The notes under the pieces were generated by a model. It was not told the origin of the DNA, did no database searches, and saw nothing but the letters and a program-made list of their open reading frames with translations. Positions 43,865 to 53,070 of a stretch of 64,000 nucleotides of DNA are shown one piece after another. The position numbers and the translations under genes were made by a program. Source of the stretch: Paraburkholderia mimosarum LMG 23256 = NBRC 106338 (GTDB lineage: Bacteria; Pseudomonadota; Gammaproteobacteria; Burkholderiales; Burkholderiaceae); the NCBI RefSeq assembly GCF_000739815.1, contig NZ_BBJJ01000009.1, positions 142,212 through 206,211 on the forward strand, in the 5' to 3' direction. How positions within the stretch are numbered: the first letter of the stretch is position 1; every line of letters starts with the position of its first letter.

Positions 43865-45106
43865 ATGGCCTCGTCCGAAACCGAATCTGGCTCCGAGCCG
43901 CGCTCCCAGCGTACTGGCGCTCCCGATGCCCAGCCCCCGCTTCGCTCGCGCCCGCCGCGCCACCGCTCGCGACTTTCGCGCATGTGGCGCGCGCTCAGCT
44001 CGCCGTACTACCGCTACCGCAACGCCAGGGTCATTCACAGCGTGCGCGTGGGTCTCGCGATGCTCGCGTCGATTCTCGCGACCTCGGGGATCCACATTCC
44101 GCACGGCATCTGGGCGTCGGTCACGCTGCTCGTCGTGATCGGCGGGTTGCAGCATCAAGGCAACATCCGCAAGAAGGCCGCCGAGCGGGCGTTCGGCACG
44201 CTGCTGGGCGCCGTGATCGGCCTCACGCTAATCGTCGTGCAGGCCGTCACGGGGTCGGCGCCGCTCACCTATGTGCTGATGTCGCTCGTCGCCGCCGTAT
44301 GCGGCTACTACGCGATTGGCAAGCCCGGCTACGTCGCGCTGCTTGCCGCGATCACCATGTGCATCGTCGCCGGCCACGGCGACAATCTCATCGATACGGG
44401 GCTCTGGCGCACGCTCAACGTGATGATCGGCATCGTCATCGCGCTTGCGTTCTCGTTCGCGTTGCCGCTGCACGCCACGTATTCGTGGCGCTACAGCCTC
44501 GCCGACAATCTGCGCGAATGCGCGCGCGTCTATGCGCAAGTGGCGAACGGCGAGCATATCGATCCGGACGAGCAGGTGCGGACGTTCATGCGCCTGAACG
44601 CCCGGCTCGTCGAGCTGCGTTCGCTCATGCCTTCGGTGACCAAGGAGATCGATGTGCCGCTCGCGCGGCTGGAGCAGGTGCAGCGCCTGCATCGAGCGAT
44701 GCTCAGCGCGCTGGAGATGCTCTGCACGGGAACGAGTAGTTACGAGCAGGCGCTCGTGCGGGTGGCATTCGCGCAGCGCGGCGAGCCGGTGCGCCGCGCG
44801 TTGCTTGCCACTGCGCGCGCGCTGCGCTTCGGCGGCGGCCGTCATCCCGATGCGGCCGCGCAGGGGCTGCGCCCGTCAGTTGCGAGCGTGCAGGCATGTG
44901 CCCCGGAGTCGTCGGCTATGGCGGGTGGAGAGGATGCAAACGCCGCCGTATTGCCGCCTGCGCGCAGCGAGCTTGCACCGCAGTTGCAGGGGCCCTACTG
45001 GCTCAGCCTGCGCGTGGAGGAGCAAGTGGAGCGCCTGCGCGCGCTGCTCCTCGAGACCGAGCCGCGCTGGAACATCGAGTGCGCCGCGTCGCACCGCATG
45101 ATGTGA
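43865..45106 (+). CDS. FUSC family membrane protein
   Basis: The 413-residue protein has a polar, Arg-rich N-terminus (about 1-55), then six hydrophobic segments to about residue 205 (VGLAMLASILATSGIHIPHG, ASVTLLVVIGGLQ, FGTLLGAVIGLTLIVVQ). A cytoplasmic helical domain of 200 residues follows. GNIRKKAAERAFGTLLG is the typical FUSC loop. Relatives (AaeB, YccS, fusaric-acid resistance proteins) export aromatic acids. Single-repeat length is shorter than AaeB. No membrane-fusion partner is adjacent, so the substrate and direction are unknown. Confidence 0.85.
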   Translation: MASSETESGSEPRSQRTGAPDAQPPLRSRPPRHRSRLSRMWRALSSPYYRYRNARVIHSVRVGLAMLASILATSGIHIPHGIWASVTLLVVIGGLQHQGNIRKKAAERAFGTLLGAVIGLTLIVVQAVTGSAPLTYVLMSLVAAVCGYYAIGKPGYVALLAAITMCIVAGHGDNLIDTGLWRTLNVMIGIVIALAFSFALPLHATYSWRYSLADNLRECARVYAQVANGEHIDPDEQVRTFMRLNARLVELRSLMPSVTKEIDVPLARLEQVQRLHRAMLSALEMLCTGTSSYEQALVRVAFAQRGEPVRRALLATARALRFGGGRHPDAAAQGLRPSVASVQACAPESSAMAGGEDANAAVLPPARSELAPQLQGPYWLSLRVEEQVERLRALLLETEPRWNIECAASHRMM

Positions 45107-45137
45107 CGCCGGGTGTGACGCCCGCCGCGGCGAAGCG

Positions 45138-45566
45138 TCAGGCCGGGTGATCGAGCGGCGGTGCGGTGACCATCCACGGCACGCCGAACTTGTCGGTCAC
45201 CATGCCGAAGCCGGGCGACCAGAAGGTCTTCTGAAAGGGCATCGTCACATTGCCGCCTTTGGCGAGCGCGTTGAAGTAACGCTCGGCCGTCGCGGCGTCG
45301 GAGCCCGTCAGCGAGACGCCGAAGCCCGCGAACTTGTCGTTCTGCGTCATGCAGCCGCCGTCGGACATCATGAGCTGCGCGTCGCCGATCTGCAGCGTCG
45401 CGTGCATGATCTTTTCGGCGAATTCCGGCGTCACGGGGCGCTCCGGATCGGGCGGCGCATCCTTGAAGCGCATCTTGAACAGCTCCTGCGCACCGAGCGC
45501 TTCGCGATAGAAGGCGATCGCCTCGTCGCATTTGCCGGAATAGAAGAGATAGGGCTGGATTTGCAT
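45138..45566 (-). CDS. VOC family protein, PhnB/YjdN-like
   Basis: The 142-residue protein starts MQIQPYLFYSGKCDEAIAFY, the usual PhnB-like opening, and has ALGAQELFKMRFKD, GDAQLMMSDGGCM, FGVSLTGSDAATAERYFNAL and DKFGVPWMV. The family shares the 3-demethylubiquinone-methyltransferase-like fold but has no defined activity. It is convergent with the FUSC gene 31 bp away. Confidence 0.9.
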   Translation of the reverse strand: MQIQPYLFYSGKCDEAIAFYREALGAQELFKMRFKDAPPDPERPVTPEFAEKIMHATLQIGDAQLMMSDGGCMTQNDKFAGFGVSLTGSDAATAERYFNALAKGGNVTMPFQKTFWSPGFGMVTDKFGVPWMVTAPPLDHPA

Positions 45567-45776
45567 CGTCGGTTTCCTTGCGGACTGGACGTTGGGCGGC
45601 CCCTTCTAGCGGACGCGAGTTGGCGCGGGGCCGGATGGCGCGGCGGGTTGCGCCGCTGCCCTGATTCTAGGCGCGCGATCGGGCGTCACCGAGTGACGTG
45701 TCGCCAGGGTTTGCGAGAGCACGCACGGGAACGCGCATTGCTCAGCCGCGCAACGCGCATAACGCGCATAACGAAA

Positions 45777-45805
45777 GGGGCCGCACATGCGGCATGTACG
45801 GCCCC
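45777..45805 (-). terminator. probable terminator of tal
   Basis: On the minus strand GGGGCCG / CGGCCCC closes a long stem extended by ACATG-CCG-CATGT, followed by TTTCGTT. The short T tract makes it weaker than the others. A small ACGCGCATA tandem repeat lies just beyond it (45753-45772). Confidence 0.6.
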
Positions 45806-45849
45806 GGAACAACGTTGCATCGATGCGCGCCAGGTGGCGCGCAGGCGCG

Positions 45850-46809
45850 TTACTTCGCGCGCAGCTCCTCGATCATCTTTTCGAGCTTGATCGCGTCCGC
45901 AGCGAACGCGCGGATGCCTTCCGCGAGCTTCTCGGTCGCCATGGCGTCTTCGTTGAGCTGGAAGCGGAACGACGGCTCGTCCACGGCCACGCGCTCGACG
46001 TGCGTGTCCTTGAATGCCTCCGGCGAGAGCTTGCGCTCGACCTTATCGTTGCTGTCGTGGAGCTTTTGTAGCAGATCGGGGCTGATGGTGAGCAGGTCGC
46101 AGCCGGCCAGCTCGACGATCTGGCTCGTGTTGCGGAAGCTCGCGCCCATCACTTCGGTCTTGTAGCCGAACTTCTTGTAGTACGCGTAGATCTTGCGCAC
46201 CGACTGCACGCCCGGATCGTTGGCGCCGCCGTCCTTCGCATCGTCCCAGTCGGCGCCCTTGGCCTTCTTGTACCAGTCGTAAATACGGCCCACGAACGGC
46301 GAAATCAGCTGCGCGCCCGCTTCGGCGCACGCGGCGGCCTGCGCGAGCGAAAACAGCAGCGTCATGTTGCAGCGGATGCCGTCCTTTTGCAGCACTTCGG
46401 CGGCGCGGATGCCTTCCCACGTGGACGCGAGCTTGATCAGCACGCGCTCGCGCGCAATGCCGGCCTGCTTGTACAAATCGATGATGTGGTGCGCCTTTTC
46501 GATCGACCGCTTCGTGTCGAACGACAGGCGCGCGTCGACTTCGGTCGAGACGCGGCCCGGAATGATCTTGAGGATCTCGGTGCCGAACGCGATCAGCAGA
46601 TGGTCGATGATCGACTCGAGCGGTTCGCTCGCGTGATCGCGCACGGTTTTTTCGAGCAACGGGCGGTACTCGGCCTTCTGGACCGCCTTGAGGATCAGCG
46701 ACGGATTGGTGGTCGCATCCTGCGGCTTGTACTGCACGAATTGCTGGAAGTCGCCCGTATCGGCGACGACGGTGGTGTACTGCTTGAGCTGGTCGAGTGC
46801 GGTAGTCAT
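45850..46809 (-). CDS. tal: transaldolase
   Basis: Transaldolase transfers a dihydroxyacetone unit between sedoheptulose-7-phosphate and glyceraldehyde-3-phosphate in the non-oxidative pentose phosphate pathway. The 319-residue cytoplasmic enzyme is the classical TalB type. Visible motifs: [14 protein letters not shown], the Asp-containing [14 protein letters not shown], the Schiff-base lysine in [47 protein letters not shown] and [11 protein letters not shown]. The gene stands alone on its strand. Confidence 0.97.
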   Translation of the reverse strand: MTTALDQLKQYTTVVADTGDFQQFVQYKPQDATTNPSLILKAVQKAEYRPLLEKTVRDHASEPLESIIDHLLIAFGTEILKIIPGRVSTEVDARLSFDTKRSIEKAHHIIDLYKQAGIARERVLIKLASTWEGIRAAEVLQKDGIRCNMTLLFSLAQAAACAEAGAQLISPFVGRIYDWYKKAKGADWDDAKDGGANDPGVQSVRKIYAYYKKFGYKTEVMGASFRNTSQIVELAGCDLLTISPDLLQKLHDSNDKVERKLSPEAFKDTHVERVAVDEPSFRFQLNEDAMATEKLAEGIRAFAADAIKLEKMIEELRAK

Positions 46810-47083
46810 GTCTGGCCTTGTGGGCGCGTGCGCGCCTGCTTCGGTGAGAGTTGAACGGCCGGTGTGCTTCAGGCATGAACCTGAAACGCGCCGGGCGGAA
46901 CGCGAAAAGGGCGCTGCGGCCGCCGCCCAGCCAGCGCGGGTAGGGCGGGAAACCAGGGGCGGCGCACTTTGCCGCGCAAGTCGGCGCGGCTCACACCGTC
47001 ATTTTATGGCGGAAACGCGGGGCGTTGCGCTTGACCCCGTCGCGACGCGCGCAAGGCGTCTCGTGAGCGTCGCGACGAGGGCC

Positions 47084-48310
47084 TCAGGCGCGCCGCGCGC
47101 TCAGCGCGAACTGGGTGATGACGCCCGCCACCAGTCCCCAGAACGCCGCACCGATGGAAAGCAGCGTGAGCCCCGAGGCGGTCACCATGAAGGTGATGAG
47201 CGCGGCCTCGCGCTCGTTCGGATTCTGCATGGCGTTGGTGAGGCCGCTCATGATCGAGCCGAACAGCGCGAGCGCGGCGATGGAAACCACGAGCGCCTGC
47301 GGAAACGCTGCGAACAGCGCCGCGATAGTGGCGCCGAAGACGCCCGCGATCAGATAGAAGATGCCGCACCACACGGCCGCCATATAGCGCTTCGTGCGAT
47401 CCTCGTGGGCGTGCGGGCCGGTGCAGATCGCCGCGGTGATGGCCGCGAGATTCACGCCGTGCGAGCCGAACGGCGCCAGCACGAGCGAGGCGAGACCCGT
47501 GGTGGCGATGAGCGGCGAGGAAGGCGCTGCCGTGTGGTCGTAGCCGTCGGCGCGCAGCACGGCGATGCCGGGCACGTTCTGCGAGGCCATCGCCACGACG
47601 AAGAGCGGAATGCCGATGCTGACCACCGCCGTGAGCGAGAACGCGGGCATGGTGAACACGGGCTTCGCCACTGCCACGCGGAAGTGGCTGAAGTCGAGCA
47701 GTCCGAGCACGGCGGCGGCAGCGATGCCGAGCATCAGCGTCGCCACGATCGCGTAGCGCGGCAAGAAGCGTTTCGCGATGAGATAACCGAAGAACATCGT
47801 GAGCACGAGCGGCGTCTGCACCTGTGCGGCGTGAAAGATCTCGATGCCGATCTCGAACAGGATGCCCGCGAGCAGCGCCGCCGCGATGCCCGCGGGAATG
47901 CGCTTCATGAGCGTGTCGAACCAGCCGGTGAGGCCCACGGCCGTGAGCAGCACGGCGCAGACGATGTACGCGCCGATCGCCTCGGCATAGGGCACGTGCG
48001 GCAGCGAGCTGATGAGCAGCGCCGCCCCCGGCGTGGACCACGCGATCACGATGGGCGCGCGGAACCACAGCGACAACCCGATGGTGCTCAAGGCCATGCC
48101 GATGGAAAGCGCCCAGATCCACGAAGAGATTTGCGCGTCGGACAGATGCGCGGCCTGGCCGGCCTGGAACATCAGCACGAGCGAGCTGGTGTAGCCCGTC
48201 ATCATCGCGACGAAGCCGGCCACGATCGTGGCGACCGAGGTGTCGGCGAAGGGCCGCAGCGGTCCCGGCCTGAACCTCGCGGACAGGTTGGGGGAAGAAG
48301 GGGCGGTCAT
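47084..48310 (-). CDS. benE: benzoate/H+ symporter, BenE family
   Basis: The 408-residue protein has about 12 hydrophobic segments and BenE family features: FVAMMTGYTSSLVLMFQAG, APIVIAWSTPGAALLISSLP, VGLTGWFDTLMKRIPAGIAA and APFGSHGVNLAAITAAICTG. BenE proteins take up benzoate or related aromatic acids with protons. No ben/cat catabolic genes are in the window, so the substrate may differ. The 274-bp upstream spacer to tal shows no clear signal. Confidence 0.92.
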   Translation of the reverse strand: MTAPSSPNLSARFRPGPLRPFADTSVATIVAGFVAMMTGYTSSLVLMFQAGQAAHLSDAQISSWIWALSIGMALSTIGLSLWFRAPIVIAWSTPGAALLISSLPHVPYAEAIGAYIVCAVLLTAVGLTGWFDTLMKRIPAGIAAALLAGILFEIGIEIFHAAQVQTPLVLTMFFGYLIAKRFLPRYAIVATLMLGIAAAAVLGLLDFSHFRVAVAKPVFTMPAFSLTAVVSIGIPLFVVAMASQNVPGIAVLRADGYDHTAAPSSPLIATTGLASLVLAPFGSHGVNLAAITAAICTGPHAHEDRTKRYMAAVWCGIFYLIAGVFGATIAALFAAFPQALVVSIAALALFGSIMSGLTNAMQNPNEREAALITFMVTASGLTLLSIGAAFWGLVAGVITQFALSARRA

Positions 48311-48419
48311 GCAGGTGGGTCTCCGGATTAAGCGTAGATCTCGCGAGTTCGGGCGGCGCGGCCTTGAAACGCTCAGGCACGCGCCGCCTCGACAAAGCGG
48401 AAAAGGGAGGGGCTGGCGC

Positions 48420-49601
48420 CTACTTGCTCAGCACGCGCATGGCCGTTTCGAGGCCAGCGACGGTGAGCGGATACATACGGTGCCCGAGTATCTCGCGGAT
48501 GATCGAGACCGACTGGCGGTACTCCCATAGTCGCTCCGGCTCGGGATTGAGCCAGGCGAAATGCGGGAACTGGTCGGCGAGGCGGCGCAGCCAGACGGCG
48601 CCCGCTTCGGGGTTGGTGTACTCGACCGAGCCGCCCGGCTGGAGCACCTCGTACGGGCTCATGGTGGCGTCGCCCACGAAAATGAGCTTGTAGTCGGGTG
48701 TGAACTTGTGGAGCAGGTCCCACGTGGGCGTGCGCTCGGCGTGGCGGCGGCGATTGTTCTTCCACAGGTAGTCGTACACGCAGTTGTGGAAGTAGTAGAA
48801 CTCCAGATGCTTGAACTCGGCCTTGGCCGCCGAGAACAGCTCTTCGGTGCGCTTGATGTGATCGTCCATCGAGCCGCCCACGTCGAGCAGCATCAGCACC
48901 TTCACGTTGTTGTGGCGCTCGGGCACCATCTTGAGGTCGAGCCAGCCGGCGTTCGCCGCGGTGCTGCGGATCGTGTCGCCGAGATCGAGTTCCTCGGCCG
49001 CCCCTTCGCGCGCGAAGCGGCGCAGGCGGCGTAACGCGACCTTGATGTTGCGCGTGCCGATCTCGACCTGGTCGTCGTAGTCGCGATACGCGCGCGCGTC
49101 CCACACCTTCACGGCGCTGCGCTGGCCGCCCTGCTCGTTGGCCGCGCCGATGCGGATGCCCTCGGGGTTATAGCCGCCGTGGCCGAAGGGCGAGGTGCCG
49201 CCCGTGCCGATCCACTTGTTGCCGCCTTCGTGGCGCTCTTTCTGCTCTTCGAAGAGCTCCTTGAGGCGCTCCATGAGCTTGTCGAGCCCGCCCATCGCTT
49301 CGATCTGCGCGCGCTGCTCGGGCGTGAAGTCGCGCTCGAGACGTTTCTTGAGCCAGTCTTCGGGAATGTCGAAGGCGAGTTCGGACTTCTTCTCGATGCC
49401 GCGAAAGTACGCGCCGAACGCCTGGTCGAAGCGGTCGAAGTACTGCTCGTCTTTCACGAGCGTCATGCGTGCGAGGTAGTAGAAGTCGTCGAGCGAAGGC
49501 GCGATCACGCGCGCCTTGAGCGCTTCGACGAGCGTGAGGTACTCCTTCACGGAAACCGGCAGCTTCGCGTCGCGCAGCGTGTAGAAGAAGTCGATCAGCA
49601 T
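48420..49601 (-). CDS. VWA domain protein, CoxE-like, partner of a MoxR ATPase
   Basis: The 393-residue protein has an N-terminal helical region (FFYTLRDAKLPVSVKEYLTL), a Gly-rich middle (GGNKWIGTGGTSPFGHGGYN) and a C-terminal von Willebrand A domain. The MIDAS motif is LLDVGGSMD rather than the usual DxSxS, although the downstream FVGDATMSP may complete the site. MoxR-VWA pairs act as chaperone systems that insert metals or remodel protein complexes; in CO-dehydrogenase clusters the CoxE/CoxD pair has that job. No client enzyme is adjacent here. It is 34 bp downstream of the MoxR gene. Confidence 0.88.
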   Translation of the reverse strand: MLIDFFYTLRDAKLPVSVKEYLTLVEALKARVIAPSLDDFYYLARMTLVKDEQYFDRFDQAFGAYFRGIEKKSELAFDIPEDWLKKRLERDFTPEQRAQIEAMGGLDKLMERLKELFEEQKERHEGGNKWIGTGGTSPFGHGGYNPEGIRIGAANEQGGQRSAVKVWDARAYRDYDDQVEIGTRNIKVALRRLRRFAREGAAEELDLGDTIRSTAANAGWLDLKMVPERHNNVKVLMLLDVGGSMDDHIKRTEELFSAAKAEFKHLEFYYFHNCVYDYLWKNNRRRHAERTPTWDLLHKFTPDYKLIFVGDATMSPYEVLQPGGSVEYTNPEAGAVWLRRLADQFPHFAWLNPEPERLWEYRQSVSIIREILGHRMYPLTVAGLETAMRVLSK

Positions 49602-49635
49602 GCGGTGTCTCCGGCTTGCTCGCGCATGTTCCTCG

Positions 49636-50487
49636 TCAACGGTTGTGACGGTTCATGTAGATGAGGCGCTCGAACAGCGTCATGTCCTGCTCGTTCTTGA
49701 GCAGCGCGCCTGCGAGCGGCGGCATGGACTTCGAACCGTCGGCCGCGCGCAGCGCCGAGGGTGGAACTTCCTCGGCGAGCAGCAGTTTGAGCCAGTCGAG
49801 CAGTTCCGAGGTGGACGGCTTCTTCTTTAGCCCCGCGACGTTGCGCAGTTCGAAGAAGCTTTCCATGGCCGCGTTGAGCAGTTCCTTGCGGATGCCCGGA
49901 TAGTGCACCTCGACGATGCGCTGCATCGTGGCCGGATCGGGGAAGCTGATGTAGTGGAAGAAGCAGCGGCGCAGAAAAGCGTCTGGCAGCTCCTTCTCGT
50001 TGTTCGACGTGATGATGACGAGCGGACGCTGCTTCGCCTTGATGAGCTGGCGCGTCTCGTACACGTAGAACTCCATGCGGTCGAGTTCGCGCAACAGGTC
50101 GTTCGGGAATTCGATGTCGGCCTTGTCGATCTCGTCGATGAGCAGCACGCTTTGTTGCCCGGACTCGAACGCCTGCCACAGCACGCCTTTCACGATGTAG
50201 TTCGCGATGTCCTTCACGCGTTCGTCGCCGAGCTGCGAGTCGCGCAGACGCGACACCGCGTCGTACTCGTACAGGCCTTGCTGCGCCTTCGTCGTCGACT
50301 TGATGTGCCACTGCATGAGCGGCATGTCGAGCGCCGCCGCGACTTCCTCGGCCAGCATCGTCTTGCCGGTGCCGGGCTCGCCCTTGATGAGCAGCGGGCG
50401 TTTCAGCGTGATCGCGGCGTTGACCGCGAGCTTGAGGTCGTCGGTGGCGACGTACCGCGAAGAGCCTTCGAAACGCGTGGCGCGCAT
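49636..50487 (-). CDS. MoxR-family AAA+ ATPase
   Basis: The 283-residue ATPase starts MRATRFEGSSRYVATDDLKL. Walker A is GEPGTGKTMLAEEVA, Walker B is SVLLIDEIDKADIEF, sensor 1 is VIITSNNEKELPDAFLRRC, with Arg fingers in that segment. Members assemble as hexamers and act with VWA partners. The start at 50487 was chosen over longer Arg/Pro-rich extensions. A TATACT -10-like element on the minus strand (50519-50524) and a CTGGGA-A6-TCCCAG inverted repeat (50502-50519) lie upstream. Together with the VWA gene it forms a two-gene operon with an unknown client. Confidence 0.92.
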   Translation of the reverse strand: MRATRFEGSSRYVATDDLKLAVNAAITLKRPLLIKGEPGTGKTMLAEEVAAALDMPLMQWHIKSTTKAQQGLYEYDAVSRLRDSQLGDERVKDIANYIVKGVLWQAFESGQQSVLLIDEIDKADIEFPNDLLRELDRMEFYVYETRQLIKAKQRPLVIITSNNEKELPDAFLRRCFFHYISFPDPATMQRIVEVHYPGIRKELLNAAMESFFELRNVAGLKKKPSTSELLDWLKLLLAEEVPPSALRAADGSKSMPPLAGALLKNEQDMTLFERLIYMNRHNR

Positions 50488-50939
50488 GGTGAATCCGCTC
50501 GCTGGGAAAAAAATCCCAGTATAAGTCAGATGGGGTGTCGCGTCGGCGGGGCCTCGCGTATCGTTGGGGCCGCGCCGTGGGGTGCGGTTCCCGGGCCAGA
50601 CGTGCCGGCCCACGCCGCTTTGGCGCACGCAAGCGGCACGCCTGCGCATGGGCACGGCGCGCGTCAGGGTTCGTCCGGGTTGCCTGCGGGCGGACTGCTG
50701 CGCGACGGTGCTCAATGAGTGCTGAATGGCGAAGGCGGGGCCGCCGCGCGGCGCCGCCAGGCCCTCCGAAGCCCGCCAGGCGTGGCGCGGCCGGTGGACG
50801 GCCGGCGCGGCGTCGCGGTATACTCGGACCGATTTTTTTCGGCCTGCACGGCGACCCCAAAAGTAAAACAGCAGTAATGCGGCGCAGGCCGTGGCCTGCG
50901 GTTCGGGCGTTCGAATCCCCTCAAGCCAGGTTGGATGCT
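50488..50939. other. spacer between the moxR-like gene and the cytochrome genes
   Basis: This 452-bp region holds both promoters. Visible features are the CTGGGA/TCCCAG hairpin (50502-50519), a TATACT on the minus strand, and CGCAGGCC-GT-GGCCTGCG (50883-50900), an 8-bp inverted repeat 40 bp before the first cytochrome start that could be an operator. Open frames through it are GC-driven. GTTCGAATCCCC at 50909-50920 resembles a tRNA T-loop, but no tRNA folds here. Confidence 0.5.
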
Positions 50940-51305
50940 ATGAAAAAAATTGTCGGCAAGCACGTCGTCGCGGGCGCAATCACCATGCTGGCGTGCTTCG
51001 CGGTCACGGCTCACGCGGACGTCGTGGGCAATGCGAAGGCGGGGCAGGACAAGGTGGCGATGTGTATCGGCTGTCATGGTATTCCCGACTATCGCACCGC
51101 CTATCCCGAGGTCTATCACGTGCCCATTCTGGGCGGCCAGAACGCCCAGTACATCGTGAACGCACTGCACGGCTACAAAAAGGGCGACCGGCGTTTTGAG
51201 ACGATGCACGCCATCGTGTCCTCGCTCAGCGAACAGGACATTGCCGATATCGCGGCCTACTATGCTGCGCAAACGGCCGCGTCGAAAGACAATCCGAACA
51301 AATAA
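50940..51305 (+). CDS. periplasmic monoheme cytochrome c, class I
   Basis: The 121-residue precursor has a Sec signal (MKKIVGKHVVAGAITMLACF, cleavage probably after AHA near residue 26), one heme-binding CIGCH and a likely axial Met in ETMHAIVSSLS. The pattern VPILGGQNAQYIVNALHGYK is that of cytochrome c4/c553-like domains. The next gene encodes a second such domain 18 bp downstream. Together they resemble a two-domain cytochrome c4 split into two proteins. Probable role: electron transfer to a terminal oxidase. Confidence 0.92.
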   Translation: MKKIVGKHVVAGAITMLACFAVTAHADVVGNAKAGQDKVAMCIGCHGIPDYRTAYPEVYHVPILGGQNAQYIVNALHGYKKGDRRFETMHAIVSSLSEQDIADIAAYYAAQTAASKDNPNK

Positions 51306-51323
51306 CCGGCAGGTGGAAAACAC

Positions 51324-51719
51324 ATGAACAAGCCCTATACGGCTGTGCCCTCGTTTGCCGGTGCAACGTTCAAGGCGGCTCGCGCGGCGCTCGCGCTGGC
51401 AGCCGTGCTGGCGCTTCACCCCGCCCACGCGGCCGACGCCTCCAACGGCAAGGTTCTCGCAGATAGCCACAACTGCGCGGCCTGTCACGGACCGGGCCTG
51501 AACAAGCCCGTGAGCCCCGAATATCCGAAGCTCGCCGGCCAGCACGCCGACTATATCTACTGGGCGCTGCGCCAGTACCAGATGGGCACCGGCAATCCGC
51601 ATCTCGGGCGCAACAACCCGATCATGCAGGCGCAGGTGCAGAGCCTCTCGCAGAATGACATGAAGGATCTCGCCGCGTACATCCAGTCGCTCAAGGGCGA
51701 CCTCGTCAACAAGAAATAA
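51324..51719 (+). CDS. periplasmic monoheme cytochrome c, class I
   Basis: The 131-residue precursor has a longer signal (about 1-37, ending AHAAD), the heme motif CAACHG, and the conserved segment PKLAGQHADYIYWALRQYQM. The likely axial Met is in NNPIMQAQVQSLS. The tail ends in LVNKK. It is co-transcribed with the preceding cytochrome gene. The hairpin beginning at 51762 probably ends the operon. Confidence 0.92.
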   Translation: MNKPYTAVPSFAGATFKAARAALALAAVLALHPAHAADASNGKVLADSHNCAACHGPGLNKPVSPEYPKLAGQHADYIYWALRQYQMGTGNPHLGRNNPIMQAQVQSLSQNDMKDLAAYIQSLKGDLVNKK

Positions 51720-51761
51720 GCCTCGACGCGCCCCGCTGCAAGCGGGCCGCGTCATGTCGAT

Positions 51762-51810
51762 CACCCCGCGTGGGCCTCGTCTTCGGCGAGGCAGTCGCGG
51801 GGTGTTTCGT
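51762..51810 (+). terminator. probable terminator of the cytochrome operon
   Basis: CACCCCGCG (51762-51770) pairs with CGCGGGGTG (51796-51804), and the inner GCCTCG/CGAGGC extends the stem. TTTCGTTG follows. A shorter CCCGCT-GCA-AGCGGG hairpin lies at 51731-51745. Confidence 0.65.
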
Positions 51811-51860
51811 TGTGGGGTCTTCGTTTCGGTCGCGGTTTCAGTCGCGTCTTTAGTGGCGCT

Positions 51861-52295
51861 TTAGTCGCGTGAAGCGCGGCGCTCGATGCGCATGAGATAA
51901 GCGTCGGTATCGGGTGGCGTGTTCGTGCGTTGCGCTTCCCAGATCGTTTCGCCAAGGCATTCCATGATCGCATGCTGCGCGTCGTGCGTGGAGCCAAGGC
52001 GTGCCGCGAGCCGGTCGTGCGCCGCGCGAATGCCCGGCGGCTGATCGATCGAGAGCTGCTCGCTGATCGCGAGGTGCATCGACAGATGCAGGAACGGATT
52101 GCTCTGGCCGCGCTCGGGCGAGTAGTCCTGCGCGGCGGCCGCGTCGGCATCGGCGAGTTCGGCGTGATATTCGGGGTGCTCCACGATCCAGTCGGCGGCA
52201 ATCGCCTCGAGCGGCGTGAGGATTTCGCCCGCGCGCTGCTTGCGCCAGGTCTCGGTGAAAAAGCGACGGACTTCGTCACGGCTGGGATTGAACAT
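51861..52295 (-). CDS. DUF1841 family protein
   Basis: The 144-residue protein starts MFNPSRDEVRRFFTETWRKQ and contains LTPLEAIAADWIVEHPEYH and the His-rich NPFLHLSMHLAISEQLSIDQ, both typical of DUF1841. The strictly placed His residues (EHPEYH, FLHLSMHLA) suggest metal binding. Function unknown. It is downstream of nth and rsxB on the same strand; this trio is a recurring arrangement in beta-proteobacteria, as far as I recall. Confidence 0.88.
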   Translation of the reverse strand: MFNPSRDEVRRFFTETWRKQRAGEILTPLEAIAADWIVEHPEYHAELADADAAAAQDYSPERGQSNPFLHLSMHLAISEQLSIDQPPGIRAAHDRLAARLGSTHDAQHAIMECLGETIWEAQRTNTPPDTDAYLMRIERRASRD

Positions 52296-52375
52296 CTCGA
52301 CTCTGCGGTATCGATGAAGCGGCGTCGCGCTGCGACGCTTCGGTTAGTCATTTTACGCGCGGGGCGCGTGCTCGC

Positions 52376-53020
52376 TCAGAGCTCGGGCGGCGGCGTCTTC
52401 GGCCTGAATTCGCACAGCGGCTCGATCACGCAATGCCAGCACTCGGGCCTGCGCGCCTTGCACACATAGCGGCCATGCAGGATGAGCCAGTGATGCGCGT
52501 CATGACGGAACTCGGGCGGCGTGAACTTCTCGAGCGCGGTTTCCACGGCGCGCACATCCTTGCCGGGCGCGAGTCCCGTTCGGTTCGCAACCCGAAAGAT
52601 ATGCGTGTCGACGGCGATGGTCGGTTGGCCGAATGCGGTGTTGAGCACCACGTTCGCCGTCTTGCGCCCGACGCCGGGCAACGCTTCGAGTGCCTCGCGC
52701 GTTTGCGGTACTTCACTGCCGTATTGCTCGATGAGGATGCGGCAGGTCGCGATCACGTTCTTCGCCTTCGTGCGATAGAGGCCGATCGTCCTGATGTAGT
52801 CGGCCACGCCTTCCTCGCCGAGCGCGAGCACCGTTTCCGGTGTGTTGGCGACAGGAAACATCCTGCGCATGGCCTTGTTCACCGAAACGTCCGTGGCCTG
52901 CGCGGAGAGCATCACGGCGATCAGGAGTTCGAACGGCGTAGTGAACGCAAGCTCGGTGGTGGGATGCGGATTGAGGCTTTGCAGCGTTTCGTAGATGGCG
53001 CGGCGCTTGGTGGCGTTCAT
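52376..53020 (-). CDS. nth: endonuclease III
   Basis: Nth is a bifunctional DNA glycosylase/AP lyase that removes oxidised pyrimidines. The 214-residue product has the HhH motif with the catalytic Lys in LPGVGRKTANVV, the catalytic Asp in VDTHIFRVANR, and the [4Fe-4S] cluster motif C-X6-C-X2-C-X5-C in CKARRPECWHCVIEPLC. It follows rsxB by 50 bp and may share its transcript. Confidence 0.96.
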   Translation of the reverse strand: MNATKRRAIYETLQSLNPHPTTELAFTTPFELLIAVMLSAQATDVSVNKAMRRMFPVANTPETVLALGEEGVADYIRTIGLYRTKAKNVIATCRILIEQYGSEVPQTREALEALPGVGRKTANVVLNTAFGQPTIAVDTHIFRVANRTGLAPGKDVRAVETALEKFTPPEFRHDAHHWLILHGRYVCKARRPECWHCVIEPLCEFRPKTPPPEL

Positions 53021-53070
53021 GCTCGTTGTACGTGGGCCTTTTGCAGTGCAGTCAGGTTCGCGGCGCTTCG

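Noticed and set aside
50905..50930. tRNA-like T-loop sequence (GTTCGAATCCCC) before the cytochrome genes
   Set aside because: The flanking bases do not form a T stem and no acceptor, D or anticodon arm is present.
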